A stretch of DNA of 64,000 bases from Paeniglutamicibacter psychrophenolicus (GCF_017876575.1 NZ_JAGIOE010000001.1:2294001-2358000), one strand, 5' to 3'; positions 16,151-26,374 are shown, numbered from the stretch's first letter. Notes: generated by a model not told the origin, from the letters alone. Numbers and translations are program-made.

Positions 16151-17352
16151 GCCAGGGCTTCGATCCGCGCACCGGGTACGACGAGAACGGGGTGATGGCC
16201 CCCAAGGCGTACGACGCGATCCTGCTGGCCTCCTTCGGCGGACCGGAGGGGCAGGACGACGTGATCCCGTTCCTGCGCAACGTCACCAAGGGCCGCGGCA
16301 TCCCGGACGAGCGACTCGAGGAGGTCGCCACCCACTACCGCGCCAACGGCGGGGTGTCCCCGATCAACGCGCAGAACCGCGCGCTGAAGGCGGCCCTCGA
16401 GGCCGAGCTGGCCGCCCGCGGCATCGCCGTGCCGGTCTACTGGGGCAACCGCAACTGGGCGCCCTATGTCGGGCAGACCATCGAGCAGATCCACGCCGAG
16501 GGCCACCGCCGGGTGCTGATGCTTTCCACCAGCGCGTACTCCGGCTACTCCTCCTGCCGCCAGTACCGCGAGGACCTGGGCGTCGCGCTGCGCGAGACCG
16601 GCCTGGAGGGCAAGCTCGAGGTCGACAAGGTGCGCCAGTACTTCGACACCCCCGGATTCGTCACCCCGTTCATGGGCGGGCTGCGCGATTCGCTGGCCGA
16701 GGTCCGGGCGCAGCTGGCCGCGGCCGGCAACCCCGGCGGCGAGATCAAGATCGTCTTCGTCACCCACTCCATCCCGACCTCCGACGCGCAGGCCGCCGGC
16801 CCGCGCGACCTGGTCGCGGAGCTGGACACCGACCTGTACTCGGCCCAGCACCTCGCGGTGGCCGACGCGATCCTGGCCGGGGTGCCCGAGGCCGCCGGCC
16901 TGGAGCACTCCCTGGTCTTCCAGTCCCGCTCCGGCGCCCCGCATGTGCCGTGGCTGGAACCGGACATCAACGACGCGCTCACCGAGTACAAGACAGCCGG
17001 CGTCGCCGGGGTCGTGGTGATGCCCATCGGCTTCGTCTCGGACCACATGGAGGTCCTCTGGGACCTGGACACCGAGGCGAAGGAAACCTGCGCCGAACTC
17101 GGACTGGCCTTCCACCGCGCCCCGACCCCCGGCACCCACGCGGACTTCGTCTCCGGCATGGTCGACCTGGTCTCCGAGCGCCTGGCCGGGTCCGACGGTG
17201 CCGCGCTGAAGCCGGGCCGCGCCTCGGTCGCCGAGCTCGGTCCCTGGTTCGATGTCTGCCGCCCCAACTGCTGCGCCAAGGTGATGCGCGACGGCACCGT
17301 CAAGCCCACCATCGCCGCCGTCGACTCCGAGGTCGGGGTGCCCGCACCATGA
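16147..17352 (+). CDS. hemH: Coproporphyrin ferrochelatase
   Basis: 401 aa. Inserts Fe2+ into coproporphyrin III, supplying HemQ. It begins with the family opening AILLASFGGPEG and has the conserved VFVTHSIP with its His. Cys137 and the C-terminal cluster Cys371, Cys375, Cys376 (VCRPNCC) match the four-Cys arrangement that binds a [2Fe-2S] cluster in actinobacterial ferrochelatases such as that of M. tuberculosis. Overlaps hemQ upstream and hemC downstream by 4 bases each (ATGA). Confidence 0.94.
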   Translation: MSQGFDPRTGYDENGVMAPKAYDAILLASFGGPEGQDDVIPFLRNVTKGRGIPDERLEEVATHYRANGGVSPINAQNRALKAALEAELAARGIAVPVYWGNRNWAPYVGQTIEQIHAEGHRRVLMLSTSAYSGYSSCRQYREDLGVALRETGLEGKLEVDKVRQYFDTPGFVTPFMGGLRDSLAEVRAQLAAAGNPGGEIKIVFVTHSIPTSDAQAAGPRDLVAELDTDLYSAQHLAVADAILAGVPEAAGLEHSLVFQSRSGAPHVPWLEPDINDALTEYKTAGVAGVVVMPIGFVSDHMEVLWDLDTEAKETCAELGLAFHRAPTPGTHADFVSGMVDLVSERLAGSDGAALKPGRASVAELGPWFDVCRPNCCAKVMRDGTVKPTIAAVDSEVGVPAP

Positions 17353-18323
17353 GCGCCTCCCGCTTCACCATCGGCACCCGCGGCTCCGCGCTGGCCACCA
17401 CCCAGACCGGGCATGTCGCGTCGCAGTTGCACGAGATCGCCCAGGTCCCCTACGACACCGTGCTGGTGAAAACCGAGGGCGACGTGACCACCGGTCCGCT
17501 CTCGCAGCTCGGCGGCACCGGCGTGTTCGCCGCCGCCCTGCGCCAGGCACTGTACGAGGGTACCTGCGACATGGCGGTGCACTCGCTCAAGGACCTGCCC
17601 ACCACGCAGCCGGCCGGCCTGGTCATCGCCGCCACCCCGGCGCGCGCGGACGTGCGCGACGCGCTGTGCGCCCGCGACGGGCTCTTCCTGGCCGAGCTGC
17701 CCGAGGGCGCCACCGTGGGCACCGGTTCCCCGCGCCGCGCCGCGCAACTGCTGGCCTTCCGCCCGGACCTGAGAATCGTGGACATCCGCGGCAACGTCGG
17801 CACCCGGCTTGGCAGGGTCAAGGGCTCGCCGGCGCAGAAGGACGACGGGGGAGTGGGGCGCACCGCCCAGGGCGACCTGGACGCGGTGATCCTGGCCGCA
17901 GCCGGCCTGGAACGCCTGGGCCTGGACTCGCACATCACCGAGTACCTCGACCCGGAAATCATGCTCCCGGCCCCCGGCCAGGGGTCCCTGGCCGTGGAGG
18001 TGCGGACCGGCGGCACCGGACACGCATCGGTGGACGCGGCGCTGGAAACCATGGACGACTCCGACACGCGCCTAGCGGTCACCGCCGAACGCGCGCTGCT
18101 GGCACGCCTCGAGGCCGGCTGCGCCGCGCCCATCGGCGCCCTGGCCACCGTCCGCGGGGACGAATTGGTGCTTGACTCGGTGGCCTGCAAGGTCGACGGA
18201 TCCGACACCATGCGGCGCTCCGCCACCACCCGGGAGCTTACGCTCGACGGGGCAGCGGCCCTGGGCGTCGCCCTGGCGGAGCAATTGCTGCGCGAGGGCG
18301 CGGCCGAGCTGGCGGGACTGTAG
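17349..18323 (+). CDS. hemC: Hydroxymethylbilane synthase (porphobilinogen deaminase)
   Basis: 324 aa. Joins four porphobilinogens into hydroxymethylbilane. RFTIGTRGSALATTQT at the N-terminus, HSLKDLPT, and GSPRRAAQL are family signatures. The Cys in RLEAGCAAPIG (near residue 259) carries the dipyrromethane cofactor. Starts inside the hemH stop (ATGA) and is followed 5 bases later by hemD, so hemH, hemC and hemD are tightly coupled. Confidence 0.95.
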   Translation: MSASRFTIGTRGSALATTQTGHVASQLHEIAQVPYDTVLVKTEGDVTTGPLSQLGGTGVFAAALRQALYEGTCDMAVHSLKDLPTTQPAGLVIAATPARADVRDALCARDGLFLAELPEGATVGTGSPRRAAQLLAFRPDLRIVDIRGNVGTRLGRVKGSPAQKDDGGVGRTAQGDLDAVILAAAGLERLGLDSHITEYLDPEIMLPAPGQGSLAVEVRTGGTGHASVDAALETMDDSDTRLAVTAERALLARLEAGCAAPIGALATVRGDELVLDSVACKVDGSDTMRRSATTRELTLDGAAALGVALAEQLLREGAAELAGL

Positions 18324-18328
18324 GAACC

Positions 18329-19249
18329 ATGTCGAATCCCGGGGTGTTGGCGGGGCGCACCGCCCTGCTGCTGCGCAGTGCCGACCGTGCCGCGGCGACC
18401 GTAAAGGTCCTTGCGGCACGCGGCGCACGCACCGCCGTGTGCCGGCTCATCGACTTCGAGCTGCCCGCCGACACCGCGGAACTCGATGCGCGCCTGCGGC
18501 GAATGCTTTCCGGGCACTACGACTGGTGCGTGTTCACCTCCGTCAACACGCTCACCGCGCTGGGCGCCCGGGCCGCGGCGCTGGGCGTGGAATTGCGCAT
18601 CCCCTCCGGCACCCGGGTCGCGGTGGTCGGCGAAGCCACCGCGCAGGCCGTGCGTGCACTCGGCGCGCACATCGACTTCATGCCCGCCACCGACCACTCG
18701 GCCCGCGGCATGCTCGCCGACTGGCAGGATTTGCGCACCTCGGCCGCACGGGTGTTCGCCCCGCAGGCGGACATCGCCTCGGCCACGCTGCGCGACGGAT
18801 TCGCGGCGCACGGCTGGGATGCGGACATCGTCATCGCCTACAACACCGTGACCGCCCCGGCGGATCCGGCACGTGCACTGCATGCTTCGGGGATCGGGCA
18901 TCCGCCCGCGCTGCCCGAGGGCGGGTACCTGCTCACGGTCCCCGAACTCCCCGAGGCCCTGGCCGGGATCGATGCGGTCATGTTCTCCTCGCCGAGCACC
19001 GTCGACAAGTTCCTGGCACTGCTCCCGGACCCCGCTACGCGCCTGACCGGGGGCCAAGCGCTGATCGCCATCGGGGACAGCACCGCCAAGCGGCTGCGCG
19101 AGCATGGGCTGGAACCCTCGGGCATCGCCGCCCTGCCGACCCCCGAGGGGCTTGCGGACGCCTGGGAAGCCGCCGTTGTTGCCACCCGCCACCCAGCTTC
19201 CACGCTTGCCGCCTCCACCCATGCAGCCTCCACCGATCCAGCCACCTAA
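18329..19249 (+). CDS. hemD: Uroporphyrinogen-III synthase
   Basis: 306 aa. Cyclises hydroxymethylbilane with inversion of ring D. Sequence conservation in this family is low; support comes from two alpha/beta domains, WCVFTSVNTLTAL and VMFSSPSTVDKF in the positions of the family's 'FTS.N' and 'F.S...' elements, the IGDSTAKRLREHGLEP ending, and its place between hemC and hemB. The C-terminus ends in a low-complexity Ala/Ser/Thr tail. I recognise no HemD fusion partner or extra domain. Confidence 0.88.
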   Translation: MSNPGVLAGRTALLLRSADRAAATVKVLAARGARTAVCRLIDFELPADTAELDARLRRMLSGHYDWCVFTSVNTLTALGARAAALGVELRIPSGTRVAVVGEATAQAVRALGAHIDFMPATDHSARGMLADWQDLRTSAARVFAPQADIASATLRDGFAAHGWDADIVIAYNTVTAPADPARALHASGIGHPPALPEGGYLLTVPELPEALAGIDAVMFSSPSTVDKFLALLPDPATRLTGGQALIAIGDSTAKRLREHGLEPSGIAALPTPEGLADAWEAAVVATRHPASTLAASTHAASTDPAT

Positions 19250-19289
19250 GACTTGGCTACCACCACACCAGCTTCACAAGGAGCGAAGA

Positions 19290-20273
19290 ATGTCATTCCC
19301 CGCCCGCAGGCCCCGCCGCCTGCGCACCACCCCCGCCATGCGCCGGCTCACCGCCGAGCTGACCCTGGCCCCCCCACAGCTGATCCTGCCCGCGTTCGTC
19401 CGCGAAGGCCTGACCGAGCCCAACCCGATCACCTCCATGCCCGGGGTCGTGCAGCACACCATGGACACGCTCAAGGCAGCCGCGGCCGAGGCCGTCGAGC
19501 TGGGCCTGGGCGGCATCATGCTCTTTGGCATCCCGGAGACCCGCGACGCGACCGGCAGCGCCGGCCTTGACCCGAAGGGCATCCTGAACCTGGGCATCGA
19601 GGCGGTGCGCGCCGAGGTCGGCGACGAGCTGGTCATCATGTCCGATGTCTGCCTGGACGAGTTCACCGACCACGGCCACTGCGGCGTGCTGGATGCGGCG
19701 GGCAACGTCGATAACGACGCGACCCTGGAAATCTACGGCCAGCTCGCCGTGGCCCAGGCCAACGCCGGAGCGCACATCGTCGCCCCTTCGGGCATGATGG
19801 ACGGCCAGGTCGGCATCATTCGCCAGGCCCTGGATGAGGCAGGCCACCAGGACGTCTCGATCCTGGCCTACGCCGCCAAGTACGCCAGCGCGTTCTACGG
19901 CCCGTTCCGTGAGGCGGTGGATTCCCAGCTGACCGGGGACCGCCGCACCTACCAGATGGACGCCGCAAACCGCCGCGAGGCCATGCTCGAGGTCGAACTC
20001 GACCTGGCCGAGGGCGCCGACATGGTCATGGTCAAACCCGCCATGAGCTACCTCGACGTGCTGGCCGACGTCGCCGCCATGTCCCCGGTTCCGGTCTCCG
20101 CCTACCAGATCAGTGGCGAGTACGCGATGATCGAGGCCGCCGCAGCCAACGGCTGGATCGACCGCCGCGCAGCAATCCTCGAATCCGTGCTGGGCATCCG
20201 CCGCGCCGGCGCCGACACCGTGTTGACCTACTGGGCTTCTGAAATCGCCCAGTGGCTGAAAGAAGGAAAGTAA
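19290..20273 (+). CDS. hemB: Delta-aminolevulinic acid dehydratase (porphobilinogen synthase)
   Basis: 327 aa. Condenses two 5-aminolevulinates to porphobilinogen. Active-site lysines are in [15 protein letters not shown] and [11 protein letters not shown]. The metal-binding loop reads [15 protein letters not shown]: the first and third positions are Cys and the second is Asp, a mix of the zinc type (Cys-Cys-Cys) and the magnesium type (Asp-based). AAGGAG stands 6-8 bases before ATG 19290. The stop overlaps the hemL start (TAATG). Confidence 0.95.
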   Translation: MSFPARRPRRLRTTPAMRRLTAELTLAPPQLILPAFVREGLTEPNPITSMPGVVQHTMDTLKAAAAEAVELGLGGIMLFGIPETRDATGSAGLDPKGILNLGIEAVRAEVGDELVIMSDVCLDEFTDHGHCGVLDAAGNVDNDATLEIYGQLAVAQANAGAHIVAPSGMMDGQVGIIRQALDEAGHQDVSILAYAAKYASAFYGPFREAVDSQLTGDRRTYQMDAANRREAMLEVELDLAEGADMVMVKPAMSYLDVLADVAAMSPVPVSAYQISGEYAMIEAAAANGWIDRRAAILESVLGIRRAGADTVLTYWASEIAQWLKEGK

Positions 20274-21586
20274 TGACCAGCTCAGCTGAACTCTTTGCCA
20301 CCGCCCAGAAGCTCATGCCCGGCGGGGTGAACTCCCCGGTGCGCGCCTTCGGCTCGGTGGGCGGGGTGCCCCCGTTCATGGTCGGTGCCAAGGGAGCCTA
20401 CCTGACCGACGCCGACGGGAACTCCTACGTCGACCTGGTCTGCTCCTGGGGCCCGGCCCTGCTGGGCCATGCGCACCCGGCCATCCAGGATGCCGTGCAC
20501 GCCGCGGTTGACCGTGGGCTGTCCTTCGGCGCCTCCACCCCGGATGAGGGCAAGTTGGCCCGACTGGTGATGGACCGCTTCGGCGGGGTCGAGCGCATGC
20601 GCATGGTCTCCACCGGCACCGAGGCCACCATGACCGCGGTGCGCCTGGCCCGCGGCTACGCCGGCCGCGACCTGATCGTGAAGTTCGCCGGCTGCTACCA
20701 CGGCCACCTTGACGGCCTGCTTGCAGCCGCAGGTTCCGGCCTGGCCACCCTGGCGCTGCCCGGCTCCGCCGGCGTCACCGCGGCCACCGCCGCCGAGACC
20801 CTGGTGCTGCCGTACAACGACCGCGAGGCCATCACCGCCGCGTTCGCCGAACATGGCCCCAAAATCGCCGCGGTCATCACCGAATCCGCGCCCTGCAACA
20901 TGGGCGTCGTGACCCCGGAACCGGGCTTCAACAAGTTCCTGGCCGAGACCACCACCGCCAACGGCGCGCTGCTGATCCTCGACGAGGTGCTCACCGGGTT
21001 CCGCGCCTCCGACGCCGGGTACTGGGGCTTGACCGGCCGCACCGAGGGCTGGACCCCGGATCTCTACACCTTCGGCAAGGTCATCGGCGGCGGCCTGCCC
21101 ACCGCGGCCCTGGGCGGACGTGCCGAGGTCATGGACTACCTGGCTCCGCTGGGCCCGGTCTACCAGGCCGGCACGCTCTCGGGCAACCCGGTGGCCATGG
21201 CAGCGGGCATCGCACAGCTGACCAATGCAACACCCGAGGTCTACGCGCACATCGACGCGAAGTCCCTCGAACTGCAGGCCGCCCTCACCGGGGCGCTTGC
21301 CGCCGCCGGCGTCGACCACTCGATCCAGAGAGCGGGCAACCTGTTCTCCGTCGCCTTCGGAACCTCGGAAAACGGCGTGCACAACTACGCGCAGGCCCAG
21401 GCCCAAGAGGCCTACCGCTACGCGCCGTTCTTCCACTCGATGCTGGAGTCCGGCATCTACCTGCCGCCGAGCGTCTTCGAGGCCTGGTTCCTCTCCTCGG
21501 CGCACGACGACGAAGCCATGAACAAGATCTTCGACGCACTCCCGGCCGCCGCACGTGCGGCGGCTTCGGCTGTTCCCGCCGTCTAG
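20273..21586 (+). CDS. hemL: Glutamate-1-semialdehyde 2,1-aminomutase
   Basis: 437 aa. A PLP enzyme that turns glutamate-1-semialdehyde, the HemA product, into 5-aminolevulinate for HemB. Signatures: [18 protein letters not shown] at the N-terminus, the DEVLTGFR segment, and [10 protein letters not shown] with the PLP-binding Lys. ATG 20273 overlaps the hemB stop and has GAAGGAAAG upstream. It is the last gene of the operon, followed by a terminator. Confidence 0.95.
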   Translation: MTSSAELFATAQKLMPGGVNSPVRAFGSVGGVPPFMVGAKGAYLTDADGNSYVDLVCSWGPALLGHAHPAIQDAVHAAVDRGLSFGASTPDEGKLARLVMDRFGGVERMRMVSTGTEATMTAVRLARGYAGRDLIVKFAGCYHGHLDGLLAAAGSGLATLALPGSAGVTAATAAETLVLPYNDREAITAAFAEHGPKIAAVITESAPCNMGVVTPEPGFNKFLAETTTANGALLILDEVLTGFRASDAGYWGLTGRTEGWTPDLYTFGKVIGGGLPTAALGGRAEVMDYLAPLGPVYQAGTLSGNPVAMAAGIAQLTNATPEVYAHIDAKSLELQAALTGALAAAGVDHSIQRAGNLFSVAFGTSENGVHNYAQAQAQEAYRYAPFFHSMLESGIYLPPSVFEAWFLSSAHDDEAMNKIFDALPAAARAAASAVPAV

Positions 21587-21605
21587 CTCGACAGGGTTGT
21601 GAAAG

Positions 21606-21653
21606 CCCCCGGAAGCTGCCGCGTCAATCGTTTGATGCAGCGGTTTCCGGGGG
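21606..21653 (+). terminator. Heme operon terminator
   Basis: CCCCCGGAAGCTGC pairs with GCAGC and TTCCGGGGG (a two-base bulge between), followed by TATTTTC. It lies 20 bases after the hemL stop. Confidence 0.8.
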
Positions 21654-21966
21654 TATTTTCGTGTGTTTGGGCACCTCGCGCCGCCTCGGAGATGAAATTC
21701 GGTGAGGTCTAGACCACTTTTTCGTCCGGTGTATTTGTCTGACCGAGGCCCGTGCGGGAAAGTGGCGCCGGCGCGTTTGGGCAATGTGAGAGACGGTAAA
21801 AGGGCACGTCAGATATTGATTGGTCGGCAAGTTCGGGTGTGGGGGCAGGTGCAAGGATTCCCGGCGCCGGGACGCATCCGGGGGTAATCGGTTCACCAGG
21901 GCGTATAGGCAACGCGGCTAGGCTTGTCCGGTTAGTTTTCGCGTTTCATTGCCGCCGAGGAAATCA
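21654..21966. other. 313-base intergenic region before the APC permease
   Basis: No coding frame or structured RNA that I can name. The 3' part, with GCTAGGCTTGT near 21918-21928, may hold the permease promoter, but no good -35/-10 pair stands out. GGCGCCGG and CCGGCGCCGG elements occur without forming a convincing riboswitch. Confidence 0.4.
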
Positions 21967-23493
21967 GTGAGCCTTTTTCGTACCAAACCCGTGGAGAGTT
22001 TCCTGGCTGACGCCGCGGAACCCGGCCGCCAGCTCAAGCGGACCCTGAACACCTGGGATCTGATGATCATGGGCGTTGCCGTATCGGTGGGTGCCGGAAT
22101 CTTCTCCGTGGGCGCGAGGGCAGCAGCAAACTTCTCCGGACCCGCAGTCACGCTGTCATTCGTGATCGCAGCGCTTACCTGCGCCATGGCCATCATGTGC
22201 TACGCGGAATTCGCGACGGCGATCCCCGTCGCAGGCTCGGCGTATGTGTTTTCCTACGCCACCATGGGTGAGTTCATTGCGTGGATCATCGGTTGGAACC
22301 TGATCCTCGAACTCTTCACCGCAGCAGCGGTGATCGCCAAGTATTGGGGTATCTACCTCACCGAAGTTTTCCAGCTCGTGGGAGTACACCTCTCACCCAC
22401 CATTGACCTAGGCATCGTCACCATGAGCTGGGGACCATTGCTGATCGTTGCGCTGTTCACGCTGCTGCTCGTCATGGGCACCAAGCTGTCAGCCACGGTC
22501 GGGAATGTGTTCACCATCATCAAGATCGCCGTCGTGCTCTTTGTCATCGTCGCCGGTCTGTTCTACATCAAGGCGGAGAACTTCACTCCGTTCATCCCTG
22601 AAGCGGTTCCGGCCACGGGGGATGGCACCGCCGAGGTGCTCAAGCAGTCGCTCTTCGCCTTTGCCACCGGCGCCGCACCGGCCCAGTACGGCATGATGGG
22701 CGTACTTGCCGGCGCCGCACTGGTCTTCTTTGCGTTCGTCGGCTTCGACGTCGTGGCCACCAGCGCCGAAGAGGTCAAGAACCCGAACAAGACGCTGCCC
22801 CGCGGCATCTTTGCCGGCCTTGCCCTGACCACGTTGCTCTATGTCGGTGTTTCGTTCGCGCTGACCGGCATGGTCTCCTACAAGGACCTGGCAGCAGTGG
22901 AAACCCCGACGCTGGCCACCGCGTTCTCGCTGGTGGGCAACGAAGGGGCGGCCTCGGTCGTTGCCGTCGGCTCACTCATCGGCCTGACCACGGTGGTCAT
23001 GGTGCTGCTCATGGGGCTCTCACGAGTCGTTCTCGCCATCAGCCGCGACGGGCTGCTGCCGCACGCGCTGTCCAAGACCAGCGCCAAGCGCGGCACACCG
23101 GTGCGCATCACCATCATCTGCGGATCGCTGGTCGCCCTGGTGGCCGGCTTCACCCGCGTGGATGTGCTCGAGGAAATGATCAACATCGGAACGCTGTCGG
23201 CCTTCGTGATGGTCAGCCTGGGCATCATCGTGCTGCGCCGCAAGCGCCCGGACCTCAAGCCCGCCTTCCGGGTTCCGTTCGGTCCGGTCATCCCGATTGT
23301 CTCCGCCCTGCTGTGCACCTATCTGATGCTCAACCTCGCCGTCGAGACGTGGATCTACTTTGTCGTGTGGTTGGTTCTCGGCGTGCTGATCTACTTCGGC
23401 TACGGACGCAGCCACTCGCGCCTGAACCAGAAGTACACAGATCAGATGGCGGCGATGGCTGAGATCACCGAGCCGGAGCTTGCCAACAAGTAG
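21967..23493 (+). CDS. APC-superfamily amino acid permease (CAT type)
   Basis: 508 aa, an integral membrane transporter with 12 to 14 predicted helices. The motif VSVGAGIFSVGARAA in the first helix region is the substrate-binding unwound helix of APC transporters, and LSFVIAALTCAMAIMCYAEF is helix 2. Similarity is closest to the cationic amino acid transporter subfamily; the substrate is unproven. GTG 21967 was chosen over the upstream TTG 21949 because GAGGAA lies 5-7 bases before it. It is a single-gene unit with its own terminator. Confidence 0.88.
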   Translation: MSLFRTKPVESFLADAAEPGRQLKRTLNTWDLMIMGVAVSVGAGIFSVGARAAANFSGPAVTLSFVIAALTCAMAIMCYAEFATAIPVAGSAYVFSYATMGEFIAWIIGWNLILELFTAAAVIAKYWGIYLTEVFQLVGVHLSPTIDLGIVTMSWGPLLIVALFTLLLVMGTKLSATVGNVFTIIKIAVVLFVIVAGLFYIKAENFTPFIPEAVPATGDGTAEVLKQSLFAFATGAAPAQYGMMGVLAGAALVFFAFVGFDVVATSAEEVKNPNKTLPRGIFAGLALTTLLYVGVSFALTGMVSYKDLAAVETPTLATAFSLVGNEGAASVVAVGSLIGLTTVVMVLLMGLSRVVLAISRDGLLPHALSKTSAKRGTPVRITIICGSLVALVAGFTRVDVLEEMINIGTLSAFVMVSLGIIVLRRKRPDLKPAFRVPFGPVIPIVSALLCTYLMLNLAVETWIYFVVWLVLGVLIYFGYGRSHSRLNQKYTDQMAAMAEITEPELANK

Positions 23494-23557
23494 TTCTGCA
23501 TCGTTGATGTGCGCGGCAGGACGTCTTGGTAGCCAGTTGCAATGGTCAACAAGCGGC

Positions 23558-23610
23558 AAAGCGCCGGTGCCAAGAAGCCTCGGTGGTTCAGAGGCAGGCA
23601 CCGGCGCTTT
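23558..23610 (+). terminator. Terminator after the permease
   Basis: AAAGCGCCGGTGCC (23558-23571) pairs with GGCACCGGCGCTTT (23597-23610); a small GCCTC/GAGGC hairpin sits in the loop, and the stem runs into TTTT. Confidence 0.88.
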
Positions 23611-23694
23611 TGCGTAGCTGCGGGCAGCCCGTGGGGTTGGACACGAGGGCCCATTTCGGCCGGGGCGCCGGCGTTCAACGTGGTCGGGATTGAT

Positions 23695-24117
23695 TTAGTC
23701 GAATTTGACGAAGGCACGCATTTCGCCGGAGGGGTGCTCGCTGGCCTGTGTCATGCCGAGGGACTCGTAGAAGGCCTTCTGCCCGGGTTCGTTGTCGGTC
23801 AACAAGACTTTTTGCCGCACACCCGGGTACTGCGCGAAGACCAGCTCGGCAAGCCCACGGCCAATCCCTGCCCGGTGGTGCTCCGGGTGGACGAGTATGT
23901 CCTGCAGGTAGCAGATCGAGGCGCCATCGGAAATGCTTCGGGCCAGCCCGACCAGCTGGTTGCCGGCTCGGGCGACAGCTACCGTGTGCGAACCCTGGAT
24001 CGCGGCCAGCAGTGTCTCGGGGGAGCTTGTGTAGGCGCTCCAGCCGACAGCGTCGTACAGGCCGATCAGCTCGACGGCCTCGATCTTCTTCGTGAGTGAA
24101 TACTCGATGTTCTCCAT
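23695..24117 (-). CDS. GNAT-family N-acetyltransferase
   Basis: 140 aa. Transfers an acetyl group from acetyl-CoA to an unknown amine. The acetyl-CoA site is in LQDILVHPEHHRAGIGRGLA, where HRAGIG is the pyrophosphate-binding (Q/R)xxGxG motif; FYESLGM is the usual C-terminal element. ATG 24117. It is convergent with the permease and stands alone on its strand, with the HNH gene 105 bases upstream. Confidence 0.9.
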   Translation of the reverse strand: MENIEYSLTKKIEAVELIGLYDAVGWSAYTSSPETLLAAIQGSHTVAVARAGNQLVGLARSISDGASICYLQDILVHPEHHRAGIGRGLAELVFAQYPGVRQKVLLTDNEPGQKAFYESLGMTQASEHPSGEMRAFVKFD

Positions 24118-24222
24118 TCCCGTAGTTCTATCACGCGGCGCATATGGGAGTGGGGAGGCACCGGGCGAGGGCCACGAGTGGGACAGCGGAGCAGGTTGAC
24201 CCGCGGGAGGAATGGAGAAAAA

Positions 24223-26121
24223 TCAGGCGGCTGCGGTTTCCGGATGGAAAACCCAATTCCGCCTGGGTAATCGCAGCGGATCACGCGATGCGGGTAGCAC
24301 CACATGGGGGATTTGGTCGATCACGACGATGTCGAAATGGCCCGCGTGGTAGGCGGTGTGGCACCGGATGCATAAGAGCAGGCCATTGGATACGTTGGTC
24401 TTCCCGCCCTCGGAGAACGCCTTGATGTGGTGGACCTCGGTGCGGTGCACCGGCATCGAACAGCCCGGGTTCGCACAGCCGCGGTCTCGGGCGGCGATGG
24501 CACGCTTCTGCGCCTTGGTGAAGTAGCGAACTTTCCTGCCAAGATCCAGCGGCTGGCTCTTGCCGCCCATGACCAGGGGCAGGATTCCGGCGTTGCAGGC
24601 CAGCCGGCGTGCCGTTGCAGCGGAAATGAGTTCGCCGTGCTGGGTGAAGCCGGGTTCGTCGGTGATTCCGGCCAGGGCCTCATAGGTGATCGTCACCAGG
24701 ATGTCGATGCGGGAATTCATCGGCATCCACACGTCTTCGGGCGTTGGAGGATCGACCAGCCTGGTGATGGCGTCGAACACCAATTGGTACAGCCGGCGCG
24801 CGCGCAACCTGGCGTTTGCTTCCTTGGCGGTTTCCCCGGGGCGCGGTGCTTCCTCGGGGTCGGTGACCAGCGGGCGGCCAACGTCGTTGAATCCTGCGCG
24901 TGGGCGTTGATCGACGGGAGTGTCGGGGTTTGCCGCCCATTCGGGGATGGGGAGGAAGTCCTGGTCGAACGGGGTGCCGATCGTGCCGGGAGTGCCAGAT
25001 CCGGTGAAATGGACACCGGGGGTGGCCGTCTCGTCGTCGGTGGATACATCCGTGAGGTCTGCCGGGGAACCGATGCAGTCGGCGTCGTCCGCAGGGGAAG
25101 CTGTGCCATCGGTTTCGGCGGTATCGGGCGCGTGCTCCTTGGTGTTGCTGTCGCCGGGATCCTCGCCATCGACAAGAACGCCGGGAAGCGGGAGCCGGCC
25201 GGAAGAGGTGCGGGGGTTGTTCAGGTCGTCGGCCAGGCTCATCAGCAGCTCGTGGCCCACGGCGTCGGTGGTCAACTCCCAGACGTAGCCGGTGGGCCGT
25301 TTGCCCTTGAAGTTCAGGGCGAGGTTGCTCTCCATGCTGGCTTCGTCGCGGTCAAGGACACTGCGGTCCAGGTCCACGGATGCCTGCTTGATGAGCTTTT
25401 CAACGGTCTTCTGTCCGGCGGTGACCAAGGTGCCGGCGACCAGGCCCTCGAGCTTGGTGCGAACATCGACGGGGTCCGGTTGGGCTTCGATGGAGGGCTC
25501 GAGTGCTGCGAGCTTGGCCGCGGCGCTGGCAACGGCGCGCGGATCGGCCGCTCCCGACACCAGGATCCTGCCCAGTTGCGGGTACTTCGCCGGGGTGCTC
25601 CGCCCGTCGGCGCCAGGGTGCGGCAGCAACCGGTCGTGGGATTTCACGCGGTGCTCGGCCTGGAAGTAGTCGAGATTGAACTGCGACTCGAGGAATTCGG
25701 GGGTGCCCTTGTGCAGGGGCTTGCGGTCGGCGGCGCTGACGGCATCGGCAGGAAGCTGAGTGTCGCCGTGTGCGAAAGCCTCGGGGGCTGCCAGGACCCG
25801 GTTGAGCCCGGCCAGTGCGCCGTCGGTCAGCGTATTGACCTCGGTCCGGTCGCATGAGCCCGCGGCGACGAGTTGCGCGTGGCCGCCGGCATGGGCGAAG
25901 CGCTCGGAGAGCCGCGCAAAGGCCGCGGCGCGGACCGGGGAATCACCGATGGACCTGTCCACGGCATCAACGGTGCGGCGCAGCAGGAGCTCGAGGGCGG
26001 CCAGGGTCCGCAACGGGTCGATGGGCGTGCCGGCATCCGGGGCTGGGCCGGTCGTCCCGGTTCCCAATGCCCCGTTGAGCGCGGCCAGGGTCGCGTCGAT
26101 GATGCCGGTGGAGGTGGTCAT
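24223..26121 (-). CDS. DUF222 / HNH endonuclease-domain protein (13E12-like)
   Basis: 632 aa. The N-terminal two-thirds is a DUF222 region with an acidic, Ser/Thr/Asp-rich insert at about residues 320-390. The C-terminus holds an HNH nuclease motif: CANPGCSMPVHRTEVHHI followed by GLLLCIRCHTAYHAGHF, with paired CxxC-type zinc cysteines. Proteins of this layout are abundant and multi-copy in Micrococcales and mycobacteria; their role is unknown, and a domestic DNA-cleaving or selfish origin has been suggested. ATG 26121 is used; ATG 26130 is three codons longer. A DnaA box lies 52 bases upstream. Confidence 0.88.
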   Translation of the reverse strand: MTTSTGIIDATLAALNGALGTGTTGPAPDAGTPIDPLRTLAALELLLRRTVDAVDRSIGDSPVRAAAFARLSERFAHAGGHAQLVAAGSCDRTEVNTLTDGALAGLNRVLAAPEAFAHGDTQLPADAVSAADRKPLHKGTPEFLESQFNLDYFQAEHRVKSHDRLLPHPGADGRSTPAKYPQLGRILVSGAADPRAVASAAAKLAALEPSIEAQPDPVDVRTKLEGLVAGTLVTAGQKTVEKLIKQASVDLDRSVLDRDEASMESNLALNFKGKRPTGYVWELTTDAVGHELLMSLADDLNNPRTSSGRLPLPGVLVDGEDPGDSNTKEHAPDTAETDGTASPADDADCIGSPADLTDVSTDDETATPGVHFTGSGTPGTIGTPFDQDFLPIPEWAANPDTPVDQRPRAGFNDVGRPLVTDPEEAPRPGETAKEANARLRARRLYQLVFDAITRLVDPPTPEDVWMPMNSRIDILVTITYEALAGITDEPGFTQHGELISAATARRLACNAGILPLVMGGKSQPLDLGRKVRYFTKAQKRAIAARDRGCANPGCSMPVHRTEVHHIKAFSEGGKTNVSNGLLLCIRCHTAYHAGHFDIVVIDQIPHVVLPASRDPLRLPRRNWVFHPETAAA

Positions 26122-26172
26122 GTCTCCCATGATGCGCTTTGCACACCGCGCGTGGGTGACCAATGGCGGGCT

Positions 26173-26181
26173 TGTGGATAA
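26173..26181 (-). promoter_or_regulatory. DnaA box (TTATCCACA)
   Basis: TGTGGATAA on the plus strand, i.e. a perfect TTATCCACA on the minus strand, 52 bases before the DUF222/HNH start. Confidence 0.6.
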
Positions 26182-26322
26182 GCGCTGGGTACTCGCAGTC
26201 CGGGATGTTGTCGGCAGCGGACGCGGACCGGGGAAAGCTGCCAGACCGGCGGCGTCGGGCAACTGGCACGGGTCCGCCAAGCACAAGCACGCGGTCGGCC
26301 AACGGGAAGTTGCGGAGACAAA

Positions 26323-26374
26323 AAATGCGCTGTTCCCCTTTCTGCCATGCGGCAACAGGTGGAACAGCGCATTT
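26323..26374 (-). terminator. metNIQ operon terminator
   Basis: AAATGCGCTGTTCC (26323-26336) pairs with GGAACAGCGCATTT (26361-26374), with TGCC/GGCA in the loop. On the minus strand the stem is followed by TTTTTGTC, a good intrinsic terminator 49 bases past metQ. Confidence 0.9.
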
